Numbered from the stretch's first letter, positions 46,768-56,557 are shown. The stretch is DNA of 64,000 nucleotides from Anaerocolumna chitinilytica (GCF_014218355.1 NZ_AP023368.1:748001-812000), one strand, 5' to 3'. Translations and numbers: made by a program. The notes: generated by a model not told the origin, from the sequence alone.

Positions 46768-47955
46768 ATGATTAATAAATGGAAAAGTATCCTTAAGGTC
46801 AAGGTGAAAGGAACTCTTCATAACATTCAGGCTAAGGCTGAAAAAAAATCAGTTAACTACCGGATTTCCAATTATGATGTGTCCGTCATTCAGAATGAGA
46901 AACCAGAGAAAACAAAAAAAATACTTTTTGTTGTTGAGAGAATGGCAAAGTACAGCGGCGGGCAGACGTCTCTTTTGCGCCTTGGCACTGAACTGGCCAA
47001 GCTTGGTCATGATGTGGGGTATACAGTATATAAGCCGCAGACACAGTCCGATATGGAGGAGTGCGCTTCTTCGAACTTATCCGGCTATCTTGGAAAGATG
47101 TACACCAATAAACAGCTTCCCGGACTGAAAGCGGACATTGTAATTGCCTCCTCTTGGGATACGGTTGGTTTTGCAAAGAATATACCTGGGTATAAGATGT
47201 ACTTTATCCAGGATTATGAACCATACTTCTTTAGCTTTGGTGAATTGTTCTTAATGGCAAAAAAGACATATGAGCAGGGCCTTCATATGGTCAGCCTTGG
47301 TGCCTGGAACAAAGAAATGATAGAAAAGAACTGTCAGCCGGTATCACCGGTGGATGCAGTGGACTTTCCTTATGAGAGCCGGGAATACCCATACCATAAG
47401 AGGAATTTTGACAGCTATAGTGCTAAAACAGAGTTTATTATGGCAGTTTATCTGAAATATTACGGGAAAAGGCTGCCCAATATTACACAATATATGTTAA
47501 AACAGTTAAAGGCCAGATTCCTGCAGGATGGTATTAAGCTTCGTATTCTTTATTACGGAGAAGATAAAAGCTTTCAGACAGAAGCAGGTGAAAACTTAGG
47601 AATGTTATCAAAAAAAGAGCTGCTTTCTCTTTACCGAAAGGCTGATTTTGGAATGGTAGCATCTATGAGTAATGTCTCACTTGTACCCTATGAGATGTTA
47701 GCAACGGGATTGCCATTAATAGAGTTTGAAGACGGAACCTTTCCTTATTTCTTCCCGGAAGGCAGCGCCATACTTACTTCTCTGGATTATGAGGACTTAT
47801 ACCGGAAGATGAAAATGTCCATTCAGAATCCTGATATACTTAAGAAGAGGGATGAAACCGCCAGAGAATATCTGGGTACCCTAAGCTGGGCAAAGACCGC
47901 AAAGCAGTTTGATGACATTATCAGCCATGCAGCTAAAAACGAGACTACATTATGA
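46768..47955 (+). CDS. GT4-like glycosyltransferase (WsaF/rhamnan-type)
   Basis: A 395-residue GT-B fold protein. The N-terminal domain has FVVERMAKYSGGQTSLLRLGTELAKLGHDV and MYFIQDYEPYFFSFGEL. The C-terminal domain has ADFGMVASMSNVSLVPYEMLATGLPLIEFEDG, the donor-nucleotide Glu motif. The QDYEP block resembles WsaF-type rhamnosyltransferases. It sits between two glycerophosphotransferases (4-bp overlap with the second), so it probably adds a sugar to a glycerol-phosphate-bearing surface polymer. Confidence 0.82.
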   Translation: MINKWKSILKVKVKGTLHNIQAKAEKKSVNYRISNYDVSVIQNEKPEKTKKILFVVERMAKYSGGQTSLLRLGTELAKLGHDVGYTVYKPQTQSDMEECASSNLSGYLGKMYTNKQLPGLKADIVIASSWDTVGFAKNIPGYKMYFIQDYEPYFFSFGELFLMAKKTYEQGLHMVSLGAWNKEMIEKNCQPVSPVDAVDFPYESREYPYHKRNFDSYSAKTEFIMAVYLKYYGKRLPNITQYMLKQLKARFLQDGIKLRILYYGEDKSFQTEAGENLGMLSKKELLSLYRKADFGMVASMSNVSLVPYEMLATGLPLIEFEDGTFPYFFPEGSAILTSLDYEDLYRKMKMSIQNPDILKKRDETAREYLGTLSWAKTAKQFDDIISHAAKNETTL

Positions 47956-49139
47956 GAGAACGGTTAAAACGCTTAGCTCCTAGCTGGGCATTAAAACTAT
48001 ACCAAAGGTTAAGATTTATCCTAATAACATTCCTTTTCCAGATATTTCGGATAGCCTCTATTAAACCCTTTAGAGTTGTATTATGCAACGTATGGGGTTT
48101 CGGAGACAATGCCAAATATGTGACGGAAGAACTGACAAGGAGAAATCTAAAACAATTAGAAATAATATTTATAACCAATCATCCGGAAGCAGCCGGAGAG
48201 GTAAAAGGTGTAAAACTATATAAAAGCAACACCATAAAGGCTGTCTATGCCCTTGCTACTGCCAGAGTATGGGTGGATAACAACAGGAAAGAAAGCTATA
48301 TACGAAAAAGAAAAGGTCAGTATTATATCCAGACCTGGCATGGCGGAATTGCTTTAAAGAAGATTGAGAAAGATTACGGGGAACACCTTGGCAGAGCTTA
48401 TGTTAAGAATGCGAAAAGGGATTCTGCCATGACAGACCTTTATATCTCAAATAGTGATTTTTGTACCAGAATGTATAAGAAAAGTTTCTGGTATAAAGGT
48501 GAGATCTTAGAGTGCGGAAGCCCAAGGAATGATATCCTGATACAGCCTAAAAAAGAAATTAACGAACAGGTAAGAAAAGCACTTGGTATTAATGAAGATA
48601 TGAAAATTGCTCTTTATGCTCCCACCTACAGGGAGGGAAAGGGGAATACACAAGTATATAACTTGGATTATGAGAAGCTTTTACAGGAATTGTCTAAGAA
48701 GTTCGGCGGTGAATGGATAGTGGCAGTCAGGTTACATCCTCTGGTATCAGCACAAAGCGATGCTATGGGTTTTAGCAAGCGAGTGATTAATATGACTCAT
48801 TACAGGGATATTTATGAGCTGATGTCCGTCAGTGATGTGTTGATTACAGATTACTCTAATATTATGTTTGAATTTTCTTTTCACTATAAGCCGGTTTTCT
48901 TATATGCGGCTGACAGGAAGGAATATGATACGGACAGAGGATTTTATTTTGATTACGCTTCATTACCGTATTATAAGGCAGGCAATATGGAGGAATTAAT
49001 AGCTGGCATTAAAGATTTTAACAAAACCTCCTATGAAGCATCTGTAAAGGAATTCTTTGAAGGATTGGTTCTATATGAGAAAGGGCAGGCTTCAAGGACA
49101 GTGGCAGATAAGATAATTGAAGTTATTAGAACACGCTGA
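47952..49139 (+). CDS. CDP-glycerol glycerophosphotransferase family protein
   Basis: A 395-residue relative of the protein encoded at 45538: YYIQTWHGGIALKKIEKD, LYAPTYREGKGN, VRLHPLVSAQ and SDVLITDYSNIMFEFSFHYKP. The N-terminus (about 1-40) is basic and hydrophobic, suggesting membrane attachment. The sequence differs enough from the first copy to expect a different acceptor or a different step (priming versus extension). Its ATG overlaps the stop of the preceding glycosyltransferase. A strong hairpin terminator lies 100 bp downstream. Confidence 0.9.
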   Translation: MRERLKRLAPSWALKLYQRLRFILITFLFQIFRIASIKPFRVVLCNVWGFGDNAKYVTEELTRRNLKQLEIIFITNHPEAAGEVKGVKLYKSNTIKAVYALATARVWVDNNRKESYIRKRKGQYYIQTWHGGIALKKIEKDYGEHLGRAYVKNAKRDSAMTDLYISNSDFCTRMYKKSFWYKGEILECGSPRNDILIQPKKEINEQVRKALGINEDMKIALYAPTYREGKGNTQVYNLDYEKLLQELSKKFGGEWIVAVRLHPLVSAQSDAMGFSKRVINMTHYRDIYELMSVSDVLITDYSNIMFEFSFHYKPVFLYAADRKEYDTDRGFYFDYASLPYYKAGNMEELIAGIKDFNKTSYEASVKEFFEGLVLYEKGQASRTVADKIIEVIRTR

Positions 49140-49238
49140 GAATTAGGGAATAAGAATTTAATGAGTATCTTTAGATTAAAACTTAGATTGCAGAATTAGA
49201 TTGCAGAACGTCAAGCATAGGCATTTAGATATATAACA

Positions 49239-49287
49239 AACAAGGAGCCTGGATAACTCGTATATAAGAGTGTCCAGGCTCCTTGTT
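49239..49287. terminator. Bidirectional terminator between glycan operons
   Basis: A 15-bp perfect stem, AACAAGGAGCCTGGA with TCCAGGCTCCTTGTT, lies between the converging 47952 (+) and 49327 (-) genes. Both sides have short A/T runs. Confidence 0.85.
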
Positions 49288-49326
49288 ACTATCAATTTAT
49301 AGATCGTAAATACAATTCTAATCAGT

Positions 49327-50358
49327 TTAATTATTATCCGTTATTTCCTTTAGCTTAGCACTGATTTCCTTCACTTTTTCTGTCGGAGCGTAGTCCGTTG
49401 TTCCATATAGGAATTGATGCAGCTTTGTAACATTTGCGGTCAGGTCCACCGGAAATACATAGGATACCCTGTGATAGGTAAAAGCTCTTTTCTCATAAGG
49501 AAAACCAGTCTGATCCGTAATATTATAGGAAAGTATATCTTTTGCAAGAGATAGCATTTCTACCGAATCGATATTGGTATAAATCTTAGGAAGTATCTCA
49601 TTTAAGATAGAGTTAAGGGTTTTAATATCTGCTTTTTTGGCTTTTTCAAAGATTTTCTGAATAACGATACGCTGTCTTTCCGCTCTCTTAAAATCATCGC
49701 CTTTGGTATAGCGGATTCTGGCATAAGCAGTAGCATGGGTTCCATTAACAACCTGGGTGCCGGCATGTTTTAATTTGCCTACCTTTGTTCCGTTTATCTT
49801 GTTTAATTCCTTGGTATAGCCATTTACATACTTTAATTCTTCCGGTGTGATGTCCAGGCTGACACCCCCAAGTAAATCTATTACTTTACATACGGCATCA
49901 AAATTCACGGTGACAAAATCTTTCACATCCAGGTCAAAGTTCGTATTAATTGTACTGAGGGCCAGGGAATAGCCACCTTTAAAGTATGCAGCATTAATTT
50001 TATTAAATGCATTATCATCATTTGGAATCAAGGAGTAAGTATCACGGTAAATCGATGCAAGCTTAACATCCTTCGTCTTTCGGTTAATACTGACAATTAC
50101 AATCGTATCGGAATGGGTATCCGACTTTAAAGCATTATCCCTGGAATCTACTCCAAAGATACCAATATTTCTGTAACCCTTCATGTCCTTATCATCCAGG
50201 ACATTTGTAACAATGGAAGAATCAGCAGATTTATCTACCTGCATTTTGGATGCCATTACAAAATAATATCCGATGCCCAATGCCAGAATAATAAGTATTA
50301 AGTCAAATATCAGTACAACCTTTGTTTTAAAACGTCTTTTTTTACTTTTTGTAGCCAT
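49327..50358 (-). CDS. LytR-CpsA-Psr (LCP) family ligase
   Basis: A 343-residue LCP enzyme that transfers undecaprenyl-linked glycopolymers onto peptidoglycan. A basic N-terminus and one membrane anchor (VVLIFDLILIILALGIGYYFVM) are followed by the LCP domain: FGVDSRD, SDTIVIVSINRKTKDVKLASIYRDTY, NKINAAYFKGG, the YARIRYTKGDDFKRAERQR arginine cluster that binds pyrophosphate. The ATG at 50358 follows AAAGGAG; a frame open to 50412 would add 18 residues. Its neighbours suggest that it attaches the polymer made by this locus to the wall. Confidence 0.93.
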   Translation of the reverse strand: MATKSKKRRFKTKVVLIFDLILIILALGIGYYFVMASKMQVDKSADSSIVTNVLDDKDMKGYRNIGIFGVDSRDNALKSDTHSDTIVIVSINRKTKDVKLASIYRDTYSLIPNDDNAFNKINAAYFKGGYSLALSTINTNFDLDVKDFVTVNFDAVCKVIDLLGGVSLDITPEELKYVNGYTKELNKINGTKVGKLKHAGTQVVNGTHATAYARIRYTKGDDFKRAERQRIVIQKIFEKAKKADIKTLNSILNEILPKIYTNIDSVEMLSLAKDILSYNITDQTGFPYEKRAFTYHRVSYVFPVDLTANVTKLHQFLYGTTDYAPTEKVKEISAKLKEITDNN

Positions 50359-50480
50359 TTTAACTCCTTTAAAGAATACATAGTTGGAAAATTGCCTTTG
50401 ATTCTTCGGCAATTTCTATAGTGAAACATTGTTTAAAACTGCTTTATCATTTAGAAATCTATTACTTAACCATATCTAAT

Positions 50481-51899
50481 TTAATATGCGTTCTTATTAA
50501 CAAACCCCCTGAAGAAGGTTAAAAACAATATCTTAAAGTCCAGACTAAGGCTCCAGTTCTCGATATAATATAAATCATAATCAATTCTTTTTCGGATAGA
50601 AGTATCGCCTCGATAACCATTCACCTGTGCCCAGCCTGTCATACCGGGAAGTACCTGATGCTTTATCATATATCGGGGTATTTCTTCTTTGAACTTCTCT
50701 ACAAAGAAAGGACGTTCCGGTCTGGGACCAATAAGACTCATATCTCCTCGCAGTACGTTAAAAATCTGAGGAAGTTCATCAATACTGGTTTTACGAATGA
50801 ATTTACCTATCTTTGTTACTCTGGGATCATTAAAGGTTGTCCAGGCTTTCTTTTCTTTTGATTCCTGCTGTATTTCCATGGAACGGAACTTATACATCTG
50901 AAATTCCTTGTTATGCTTCCCGATACGAACCTGCTTAAAGATAATAGGTCCTTTGGAGGTGGTTTTAATGATGATAGCAACAACAATCATAGGAATGGAA
51001 AAAAGTATCAGGGCCACCGTAGCGCCAAAGATATCAACAGCTCTTTTCACCATACGGTTAACGAAGTTGGTAAGAGGTACATTACGAATATTTATTACAG
51101 GGAGCCCGTCCAAATCTTCCGTATAGGGAATGGTAGGCAGAAGGTCTTGATAATCCGGAATGAATTTGGTATGTACTCCGGACTTTTCGCATAAATTCAC
51201 TATCCTTGAAAGCTTTGAATACTCATCGATGCTTAAGGTAATACCTATTTCTTCAAATTCATTGGACTGCAGGTAATCAGGCAGCTCCTCAATAGAGCCA
51301 ATGACTTTTATTCCCTTATAGGCAGTATCAATGTCAACATTGTCATCTAGAACACCGGCAATCGCATAGCCCCAGTGCGGATTAGCAAGGAGTCTGTCTA
51401 TGTAGGATTGGGCTGTACGGCTGTAACCTACCAGTAGTACGGGTTTTCTGTTGTAGCCTTTCTTTCTTGCAGTTCTTTGAATACTTCTTACAATAAGACG
51501 GAAAATCAATTCTAAAATAACATTTATAATAAAGAAGATAAAAATAAGATAACGGGAATAATTACTTTCGTTGGTTGCGTATAGTATAAAGGTAAAATAA
51601 AGAGTACCAAATAGGTTGGCCTTTATTAAATTCCATATAAGCAGTCTCTTAAAACGTACCGGACCCAGCCCGTATAGACCGCAGTAATAATAGATTATCA
51701 GATAACCGGGGACTAACAGATAGAGTATCCCGGAATAAGTTATCAGATCATAACGGCCTGCATTGGGATCGAAGTGTATAAGATAACGCAGGGGCGAGTA
51801 AAAACGTAAAAAATAAGATAGAATATAGGAAAGTACCAGCAGAATTCCATCTGCTACAACATGAATACGGTTAAGTGTCTTTTCATTGTCTTTTATCAT
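50481..51899 (-). CDS. Polyprenyl glycosylphosphotransferase (initiating sugar transferase)
   Basis: A roughly 472-residue membrane enzyme. Four to five N-terminal membrane segments and a Rossmann-like domain (KPVLLVGYSRTAQSYIDRLLAN) precede the catalytic WbaP/PglC-type domain: RAVDIFGATVALILFSIPM, GPIIFKQVRIGKHNKEFQMYKFRSM, RKTSIDELPQIFNVLRGDMSLIGPRPERP and PGMTGWAQVNGYRGDTS. It transfers a hexose-phosphate to undecaprenyl phosphate, the first step of a surface glycan. The start is uncertain between 51899 (ATG) and 51917 (TTG). It lies upstream of the LCP gene on the same strand and divergent from htrA. Confidence 0.9.
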   Translation of the reverse strand: MIKDNEKTLNRIHVVADGILLVLSYILSYFLRFYSPLRYLIHFDPNAGRYDLITYSGILYLLVPGYLIIYYYCGLYGLGPVRFKRLLIWNLIKANLFGTLYFTFILYATNESNYSRYLIFIFFIINVILELIFRLIVRSIQRTARKKGYNRKPVLLVGYSRTAQSYIDRLLANPHWGYAIAGVLDDNVDIDTAYKGIKVIGSIEELPDYLQSNEFEEIGITLSIDEYSKLSRIVNLCEKSGVHTKFIPDYQDLLPTIPYTEDLDGLPVINIRNVPLTNFVNRMVKRAVDIFGATVALILFSIPMIVVAIIIKTTSKGPIIFKQVRIGKHNKEFQMYKFRSMEIQQESKEKKAWTTFNDPRVTKIGKFIRKTSIDELPQIFNVLRGDMSLIGPRPERPFFVEKFKEEIPRYMIKHQVLPGMTGWAQVNGYRGDTSIRKRIDYDLYYIENWSLSLDFKILFLTFFRGFVNKNAY

Positions 51900-52173
51900 C
51901 GAAAACCCCATTGCCAAACGGCATCTTTACTGATTTCTTTACATTAATTTTGTCCTTAAATGACAATTCTATAATACATGATTGAAAGAATTTCCACAAT
52001 ACAAAATTTTCTTAATATTTAACAGAATTTCTTAAGATACCTTCAAAATTAATTCTGTAAATTTTCACAAACTCTACACAAAATACTGTTACAATAATGA
52101 AGTAATGAAAAATTAGGATGTAAATGATATACTACTATAGAAAGAGGAACGTATAAGGGAAGGTGAATTTATA

Positions 52174-53844
52174 ATGTCAGATGAATTCTTTGGAAGAGAA
52201 AACGATCAAAAAGAAGCTGCTGATATAGACAGCCGTATGAAGGATGCAATTAGCGGAACACCTGTAAGTGAAAATCTGAGCGGGCAAGAGAGTATCCCAA
52301 GAGATGATGAACACTTTGCCGGAGCAGATACAGAAAATCACAAATCGGAAGAGGCAAATTCGACACAAGGATTTACATCCGGTTCTGAAGCAACAGCAAA
52401 TAATGGAGATGGTCAAAACAGTATTTACCGATTAAGCAAACCATCTGCAAACGAAGAAAATGGAAGTTCCTATAGCTTTTGGGCAGAACAGGTGTCCGGA
52501 CCCAGAATGGGACAAACTTATGAGGATTACAATCAATTCAAGGAAAGCAGAGGAGTTGATACATCTGCGGCCTCTTATTATCAGAAAGCAGAAGAAGCAA
52601 GACTTGCCGGAAAGGAAAAGAAAAAGGACGGATTCTTTAAGAAGGCAGGAAAGCTGGTAGGAGCAGCGGTTATATTTGGATTGGTAGCAGGATTGGTTTT
52701 TACCGGATTCAATCAAGCTTATTATAAGATTAATCCGGATGCGGCACCAGTTAAGTTCAGTCTTGGAGATGGTTCCTATAAGCTTTTATCTTCCACAGCT
52801 GTTACAGATGGTAATATTACTCAAAAAACGGATTTAACAGATGTGATTGATAAAACGATGCCCTCTATCGTTCAGATTACTACCACCTATAACCAGACAT
52901 ACAATGACTGGTTTGGTCAGGAATACAATCAACAGAGCGAAGGCGGCGGTTCCGGTATTATTGTCGGAAAGAATGATAAAGAGCTGCTGATTGCCACCAA
53001 TAACCATGTAGTGGAGGGAGCAGATCCCATTAAGGTTAAGTTTATCGACGGAACAGAAGCAGAAGCTATTATAAAAGGTACAGATTCTGTAGCAGACCTT
53101 GCCGTAGTTTCCATTGATATAACCAAGATTAAAGCCGATACTCTAAATAAAATCTCTATTGCAAAGCTTGGAGATTCAAATTCCGTAAAGGTAGGAGAGA
53201 TGGCAGTCGCTATCGGTAATGCTTTGGGTTACGGACAGTCTACAACAGTCGGATATATCAGTGCTAAAGACCGTGAAGTAAAGGTAGACGACAAAACTAT
53301 GGTATTGCTTCAGACCGATGCAGCTATAAACCCCGGTAACAGCGGCGGAGCTCTTTTGAACCTAAAAGGAGAAGTAATCGGAATTAACACTGTAAAATAC
53401 GCATCCGATGAAGTGGAAGGAATGGGCTTTGCTATTCCGATCTCAAGAGCCACACCAATTATTGATGAGCTTATGAGCAGAGAAGTTCTGACCGAAAAAG
53501 AGAAAGGATACTTAGGGGTATATCCGGAAGATGTAACGGAAGATATCGCGACCATGTACAACTGGCCGGTAGGTGTCTTTGTAAAACAGGTAATAACAGG
53601 CGGAAGTGCTGATAAAGCAGGTATTGTAGCAGGTGATATCATTACGAAGATTAATGACACAGAGATTACCGCAAGCACACAGTTAAGGGAAAAGGTGAAT
53701 TCCTATCGTGCAGGAACAAAGATTACAGTAACTGTAAAACGTAATGAGAATGGCAAATTCACAGAAAAAACCTTCAATGTTACACTGACAGCAAATCCGG
53801 AATCCAATACAAACTCTAATACTACTCCCGGTACAAATAAATAA
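52174..53844 (+). CDS. HtrA/DegP-type serine protease with PDZ domain
   Basis: A 556-residue envelope protease. Residues 1-160 are a long, low-complexity acidic cytoplasmic region, followed by one membrane segment (about 164-185). The protease domain has the catalytic His in ATNNHVVEGA, Asp in DSVADLAVVSI and Ser in NPGNSGGALLNLKGEVIGI. One PDZ domain follows (about 455-540, PEDVTEDIATMY to EKTFNVTL). It degrades misfolded surface proteins under stress. It has its own terminator. A TATACT -10 candidate lies at 52128, but no firm -35 box was found in the divergent 274-bp gap. Confidence 0.95.
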   Translation: MSDEFFGRENDQKEAADIDSRMKDAISGTPVSENLSGQESIPRDDEHFAGADTENHKSEEANSTQGFTSGSEATANNGDGQNSIYRLSKPSANEENGSSYSFWAEQVSGPRMGQTYEDYNQFKESRGVDTSAASYYQKAEEARLAGKEKKKDGFFKKAGKLVGAAVIFGLVAGLVFTGFNQAYYKINPDAAPVKFSLGDGSYKLLSSTAVTDGNITQKTDLTDVIDKTMPSIVQITTTYNQTYNDWFGQEYNQQSEGGGSGIIVGKNDKELLIATNNHVVEGADPIKVKFIDGTEAEAIIKGTDSVADLAVVSIDITKIKADTLNKISIAKLGDSNSVKVGEMAVAIGNALGYGQSTTVGYISAKDREVKVDDKTMVLLQTDAAINPGNSGGALLNLKGEVIGINTVKYASDEVEGMGFAIPISRATPIIDELMSREVLTEKEKGYLGVYPEDVTEDIATMYNWPVGVFVKQVITGGSADKAGIVAGDIITKINDTEITASTQLREKVNSYRAGTKITVTVKRNENGKFTEKTFNVTLTANPESNTNSNTTPGTNK

Positions 53845-53854
53845 ACCATGCAAC

Positions 53855-53912
53855 AAAAAAGCTGCTGCGGAAGGGCTGATAGGATATTAGCTCATCTGCA
53901 GCAGCTTTTTTT
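53855..53912 (+). terminator. Rho-independent terminator after htrA-type gene
   Basis: AAAAAAGCTGCTGC (53855-53868) pairs with GCAGCAGCTTTTTT (53898-53911). It is a strong stem with flanking A and T runs, able to work in both directions. Confidence 0.9.
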
Positions 53913-53959
53913 ACTCATTTTCGTAATAATAATTTTAGAAAAATTTCAATATTATGCTA

Positions 53960-53988
53960 TTGTAACCCATACCCCCCTACGATATAAT
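53960..53988 (+). promoter_or_regulatory. Promoter of the ClpX-like gene
   Basis: TTGTAA (53960-53965), 17 bp, TATAAT (53983-53988), 90 bp before the start codon. The same -35 variant occurs at the leuA promoter. Confidence 0.7.
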
Positions 53989-54078
53989 TGGATATAAACT
54001 TAAAATTAAGTTTAGCAGCTTACTTAATTGCAATAAGCAAAGGCCTTAAAGTTACTTTAGGGAGAAGGAGATAACAAT

Positions 54079-55521
54079 ATGAGCGATGATTATAAAGAAA
54101 AGGATAATATCCTGGAAGATATAGATAAAGAAAAATCAGAGAAAGAGAACAAAGAGAAAGACAGTTATGAGGAAGTATGTTATATCTGCAGAAGACCGGA
54201 GAGCAAGGTAGGCAAGATGCTTCGCATACCCAATAATATCTGTATATGCTCTGACTGTATGCAGAAAACCTTTGACACCATAAACAGTAATGGTATGCCC
54301 TATATGGATCTTATGGGTTTAAATCCTAATATGATGAATCTGAACAACATTCAAAAAGATGTTCCCAAGAATCAAAAATTAAAGAAAAAGAAAACAGAAG
54401 AAGAAAGAGCGGAAGCACCTAAGACCTTCGATATCAAGAATATTCCCTCCCCCCATGTAATAAAGGGGAAATTAGATGATTTTGTTGTAGGACAGGAACA
54501 GGCCAAGAAGATACTTTCGGTTGCTGTATATAACCATTATAAAAGAGTTGCAACGGATACCATGGATGATATCGAGATAGAAAAATCCAATGTTCTTATG
54601 ATTGGACCAACCGGAAGCGGAAAAACTTTTCTTGTAAAAACCCTTGCGAAGCTTCTGGATGTACCTTTAGCAATAACAGATGCTACTTCGTTAACGGAAG
54701 CCGGATATATCGGAGACGACGTGGAGAGTGTTGTATCAAAACTCCTGGCAGCGGCTGATAATGATGTGGAAAAGGCAGAAAACGGAATTATTTTTATAGA
54801 TGAGATTGATAAAATAGCCAAGAAAAAGAATACCAATAACAGGGATGTAAGCGGAGAAAGTGTTCAGCAGGGACTCCTTAAGCTCCTGGAAGGCAGTGAG
54901 GTGGAGGTGCCGGTTGGAGCCACCAGTAAAAATGCCATGGTGCCTTTGACTACAGTGAATACGAAAAATATCTTATTTATCTGCGGTGGTGCTTTTCCGG
55001 ACCTGGATACGATAATTAAATCAAGATTGAATAAACAGTCCTCAATCGGTTTTAGTGCTGATTTAAAGGACAAGTATGACAGTGATCCCAATCTGCTCTT
55101 GAAGGTTACGGTTGAAGATCTGAGGGAGTTTGGTATGATTCCGGAATTCCTGGGGCGTTTACCGATTATGTTCTCACTGGAAGGCTTAACGAGGGACATG
55201 CTCATAAAGATATTAAAAGAGCCGAGAAATGCCATATTAAAGCAATATCAGAAGCTGCTTGCATTAGATGAAGTATGTCTGGAATTTGATGATGCGGCTC
55301 TGGAAGCAATTGCAGAAAAGGCTATGGAGAAAAAGACCGGAGCCAGAGCTCTTCGTGCTATTATTGAAGACTTTATGCTGGATATTATGTATGAGATTCC
55401 CAAGGATATTAATATCGGTAAAGTTACGATTACCAGAGATTATATTGAGAAAAAGGGTGTGCCTCAGATTGAGATGAGAGGCAGCCACTACAGTAATTTC
55501 CTATTAGAAGGTAATAATTAA
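54079..55521 (+). CDS. ClpX-like AAA+ unfoldase
   Basis: A 480-residue ClpX homologue, longer than the usual 410-430. A charged Glu/Lys-rich N-terminal tail of about 30 residues precedes the Cys4 zinc finger (Cys34, 37, 57, 60). A lysine-rich linker leads to the AAA+ domain: Walker A GPTGSGKT, pore loop GYIGDDVES in place of GYVG, Walker B IIFIDEIDKIAKK, the IGF sequence in SSIGFSAD for ClpP docking, and GFMIPEFLGRLP-like sensor region. The C-terminal small domain has KKTGARALRAIIE. It may be a paralogue beside a housekeeping clpX elsewhere; that cannot be judged here. GGAGAAGGAG precedes the ATG. Confidence 0.88.
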   Translation: MSDDYKEKDNILEDIDKEKSEKENKEKDSYEEVCYICRRPESKVGKMLRIPNNICICSDCMQKTFDTINSNGMPYMDLMGLNPNMMNLNNIQKDVPKNQKLKKKKTEEERAEAPKTFDIKNIPSPHVIKGKLDDFVVGQEQAKKILSVAVYNHYKRVATDTMDDIEIEKSNVLMIGPTGSGKTFLVKTLAKLLDVPLAITDATSLTEAGYIGDDVESVVSKLLAAADNDVEKAENGIIFIDEIDKIAKKKNTNNRDVSGESVQQGLLKLLEGSEVEVPVGATSKNAMVPLTTVNTKNILFICGGAFPDLDTIIKSRLNKQSSIGFSADLKDKYDSDPNLLLKVTVEDLREFGMIPEFLGRLPIMFSLEGLTRDMLIKILKEPRNAILKQYQKLLALDEVCLEFDDAALEAIAEKAMEKKTGARALRAIIEDFMLDIMYEIPKDINIGKVTITRDYIEKKGVPQIEMRGSHYSNFLLEGNN

Positions 55522-55552
55522 TATAAAAAAATGAAGGCGGGGATGTGATAAA

Positions 55553-56230
55553 ATGGAGGAAAAATATCAACCTGAAATTGATGGGAACTTACGCAAACAT
55601 ATGGTACGGGTACCAAAAGCAATTGAACAGGCAAGCGGCATCCGGATATTTGGGAAGCTGATTAAGTCATTGGTTTTCACAACGGATGTAGCTATCATAA
55701 GAAACTGCAATGCCAATGCAGTGATTGCTGTCTATCCATTCACGCCCCAGCCTATTATAACCCATGCTATAATCAGTTGTTCCGATGTACCGGTATTTTG
55801 CGGAGTAGGCGGCGGTACCACAAAAGGAGCAAGGGTTTTAAATCTTGCAGAAGATGCTGAATTCCAGGGAGCTGTTGGTGTGGTTCTCAATGCACCTACA
55901 CCAAACGAAACCATTCAGTACTTAAAAGAAAGAATTGATATCCCGATTGTTATTACCGTCGTATCAGAAAAGACCGATATTAAGGCAAGAGTGGAGGCCG
56001 GGGCGGATATCCTTAATATATCCGGTGCCGGGAATACCATATCAATCGTAAAGCAAATCAGAGAAGAATTCCCTTATCTGCCGATTATCGCAACAGGCGG
56101 ACCTACGGAAGAGAGTATTATTAAGACCATAGAAGCCGGGGCCAATGCGATTACTTATACACCACCAACAAACGGTGAGATATTTAAGAAGCTGATGAAT
56201 AAGTACCGGGATGAAGATTCCATTATATAA
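55553..56230 (+). CDS. TIM-barrel protein of unknown function
   Basis: A 225-residue single-domain barrel protein. Repeating strand-helix units end in phosphate-binding-like glycine motifs: FCGVGGGTTKGARVLN, VEAGADILNISGAGNT and PIIATGGPTEESIIKTIEAGANAITYTPPT, as in IMP dehydrogenase, ThiG and ribulose-phosphate-binding barrels. Similar Firmicute proteins are often labelled simply as hydrolase. No substrate can be assigned. It begins 31 bp after the ClpX-like gene and is probably cotranscribed with it and with the zinc-ribbon gene that starts 14 bp downstream. Confidence 0.8.
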   Translation: MEEKYQPEIDGNLRKHMVRVPKAIEQASGIRIFGKLIKSLVFTTDVAIIRNCNANAVIAVYPFTPQPIITHAIISCSDVPVFCGVGGGTTKGARVLNLAEDAEFQGAVGVVLNAPTPNETIQYLKERIDIPIVITVVSEKTDIKARVEAGADILNISGAGNTISIVKQIREEFPYLPIIATGGPTEESIIKTIEAGANAITYTPPTNGEIFKKLMNKYRDEDSII

Positions 56231-56244
56231 GGAGGCGTCTTACT

Positions 56245-56502
56245 TTGTTTTTTAGAAAGCTTTTTAAGGGAAATGAAGATAACGGCAAGGAAAATAAAAG
56301 TTACAGGGAAGTAACGGTTAAGAAAGATGCCGTTAAAAGTAAGGAGAATGAAACTCTATCCGGGCAGGAGGAGTATGAGATTGTAGAGAAAGAAATCTTG
56401 CCGGAGAAGATGATATGCCCTGATTGCGGGGGGATTACCCTTGTAGGATTGGATTTTTGTGATAAATGCGGTGGAGAACTTGGAAGTTATGAGAATTATT
56501 AG
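56245..56502 (+). CDS. Small zinc-ribbon protein
   Basis: An 85-residue protein. A charged, probably disordered N-terminal 55 residues (Lys/Glu-rich) lead to a zinc ribbon formed by ICPDCGG and FCDKCGGELG. The TTG start is supported by AAGGAGG 9 nt upstream. Such proteins often bind nucleic acid or act as small regulatory adaptors; no specific role is known. It is the last gene before a terminator. Confidence 0.75.
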   Translation: MFFRKLFKGNEDNGKENKSYREVTVKKDAVKSKENETLSGQEEYEIVEKEILPEKMICPDCGGITLVGLDFCDKCGGELGSYENY

Positions 56503-56557
56503 TATTCTATAATTTTTGTTGACAAATAGAATTGACAATAGTAAGATAGATGCAGAA

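Noticed and set aside
56519..56547. TTGACA-17-TAAGAT promoter-like pair
   Set aside because: It would fire straight into the terminator at 56558; more likely chance in AT-rich sequence, although a very short transcript cannot be excluded.
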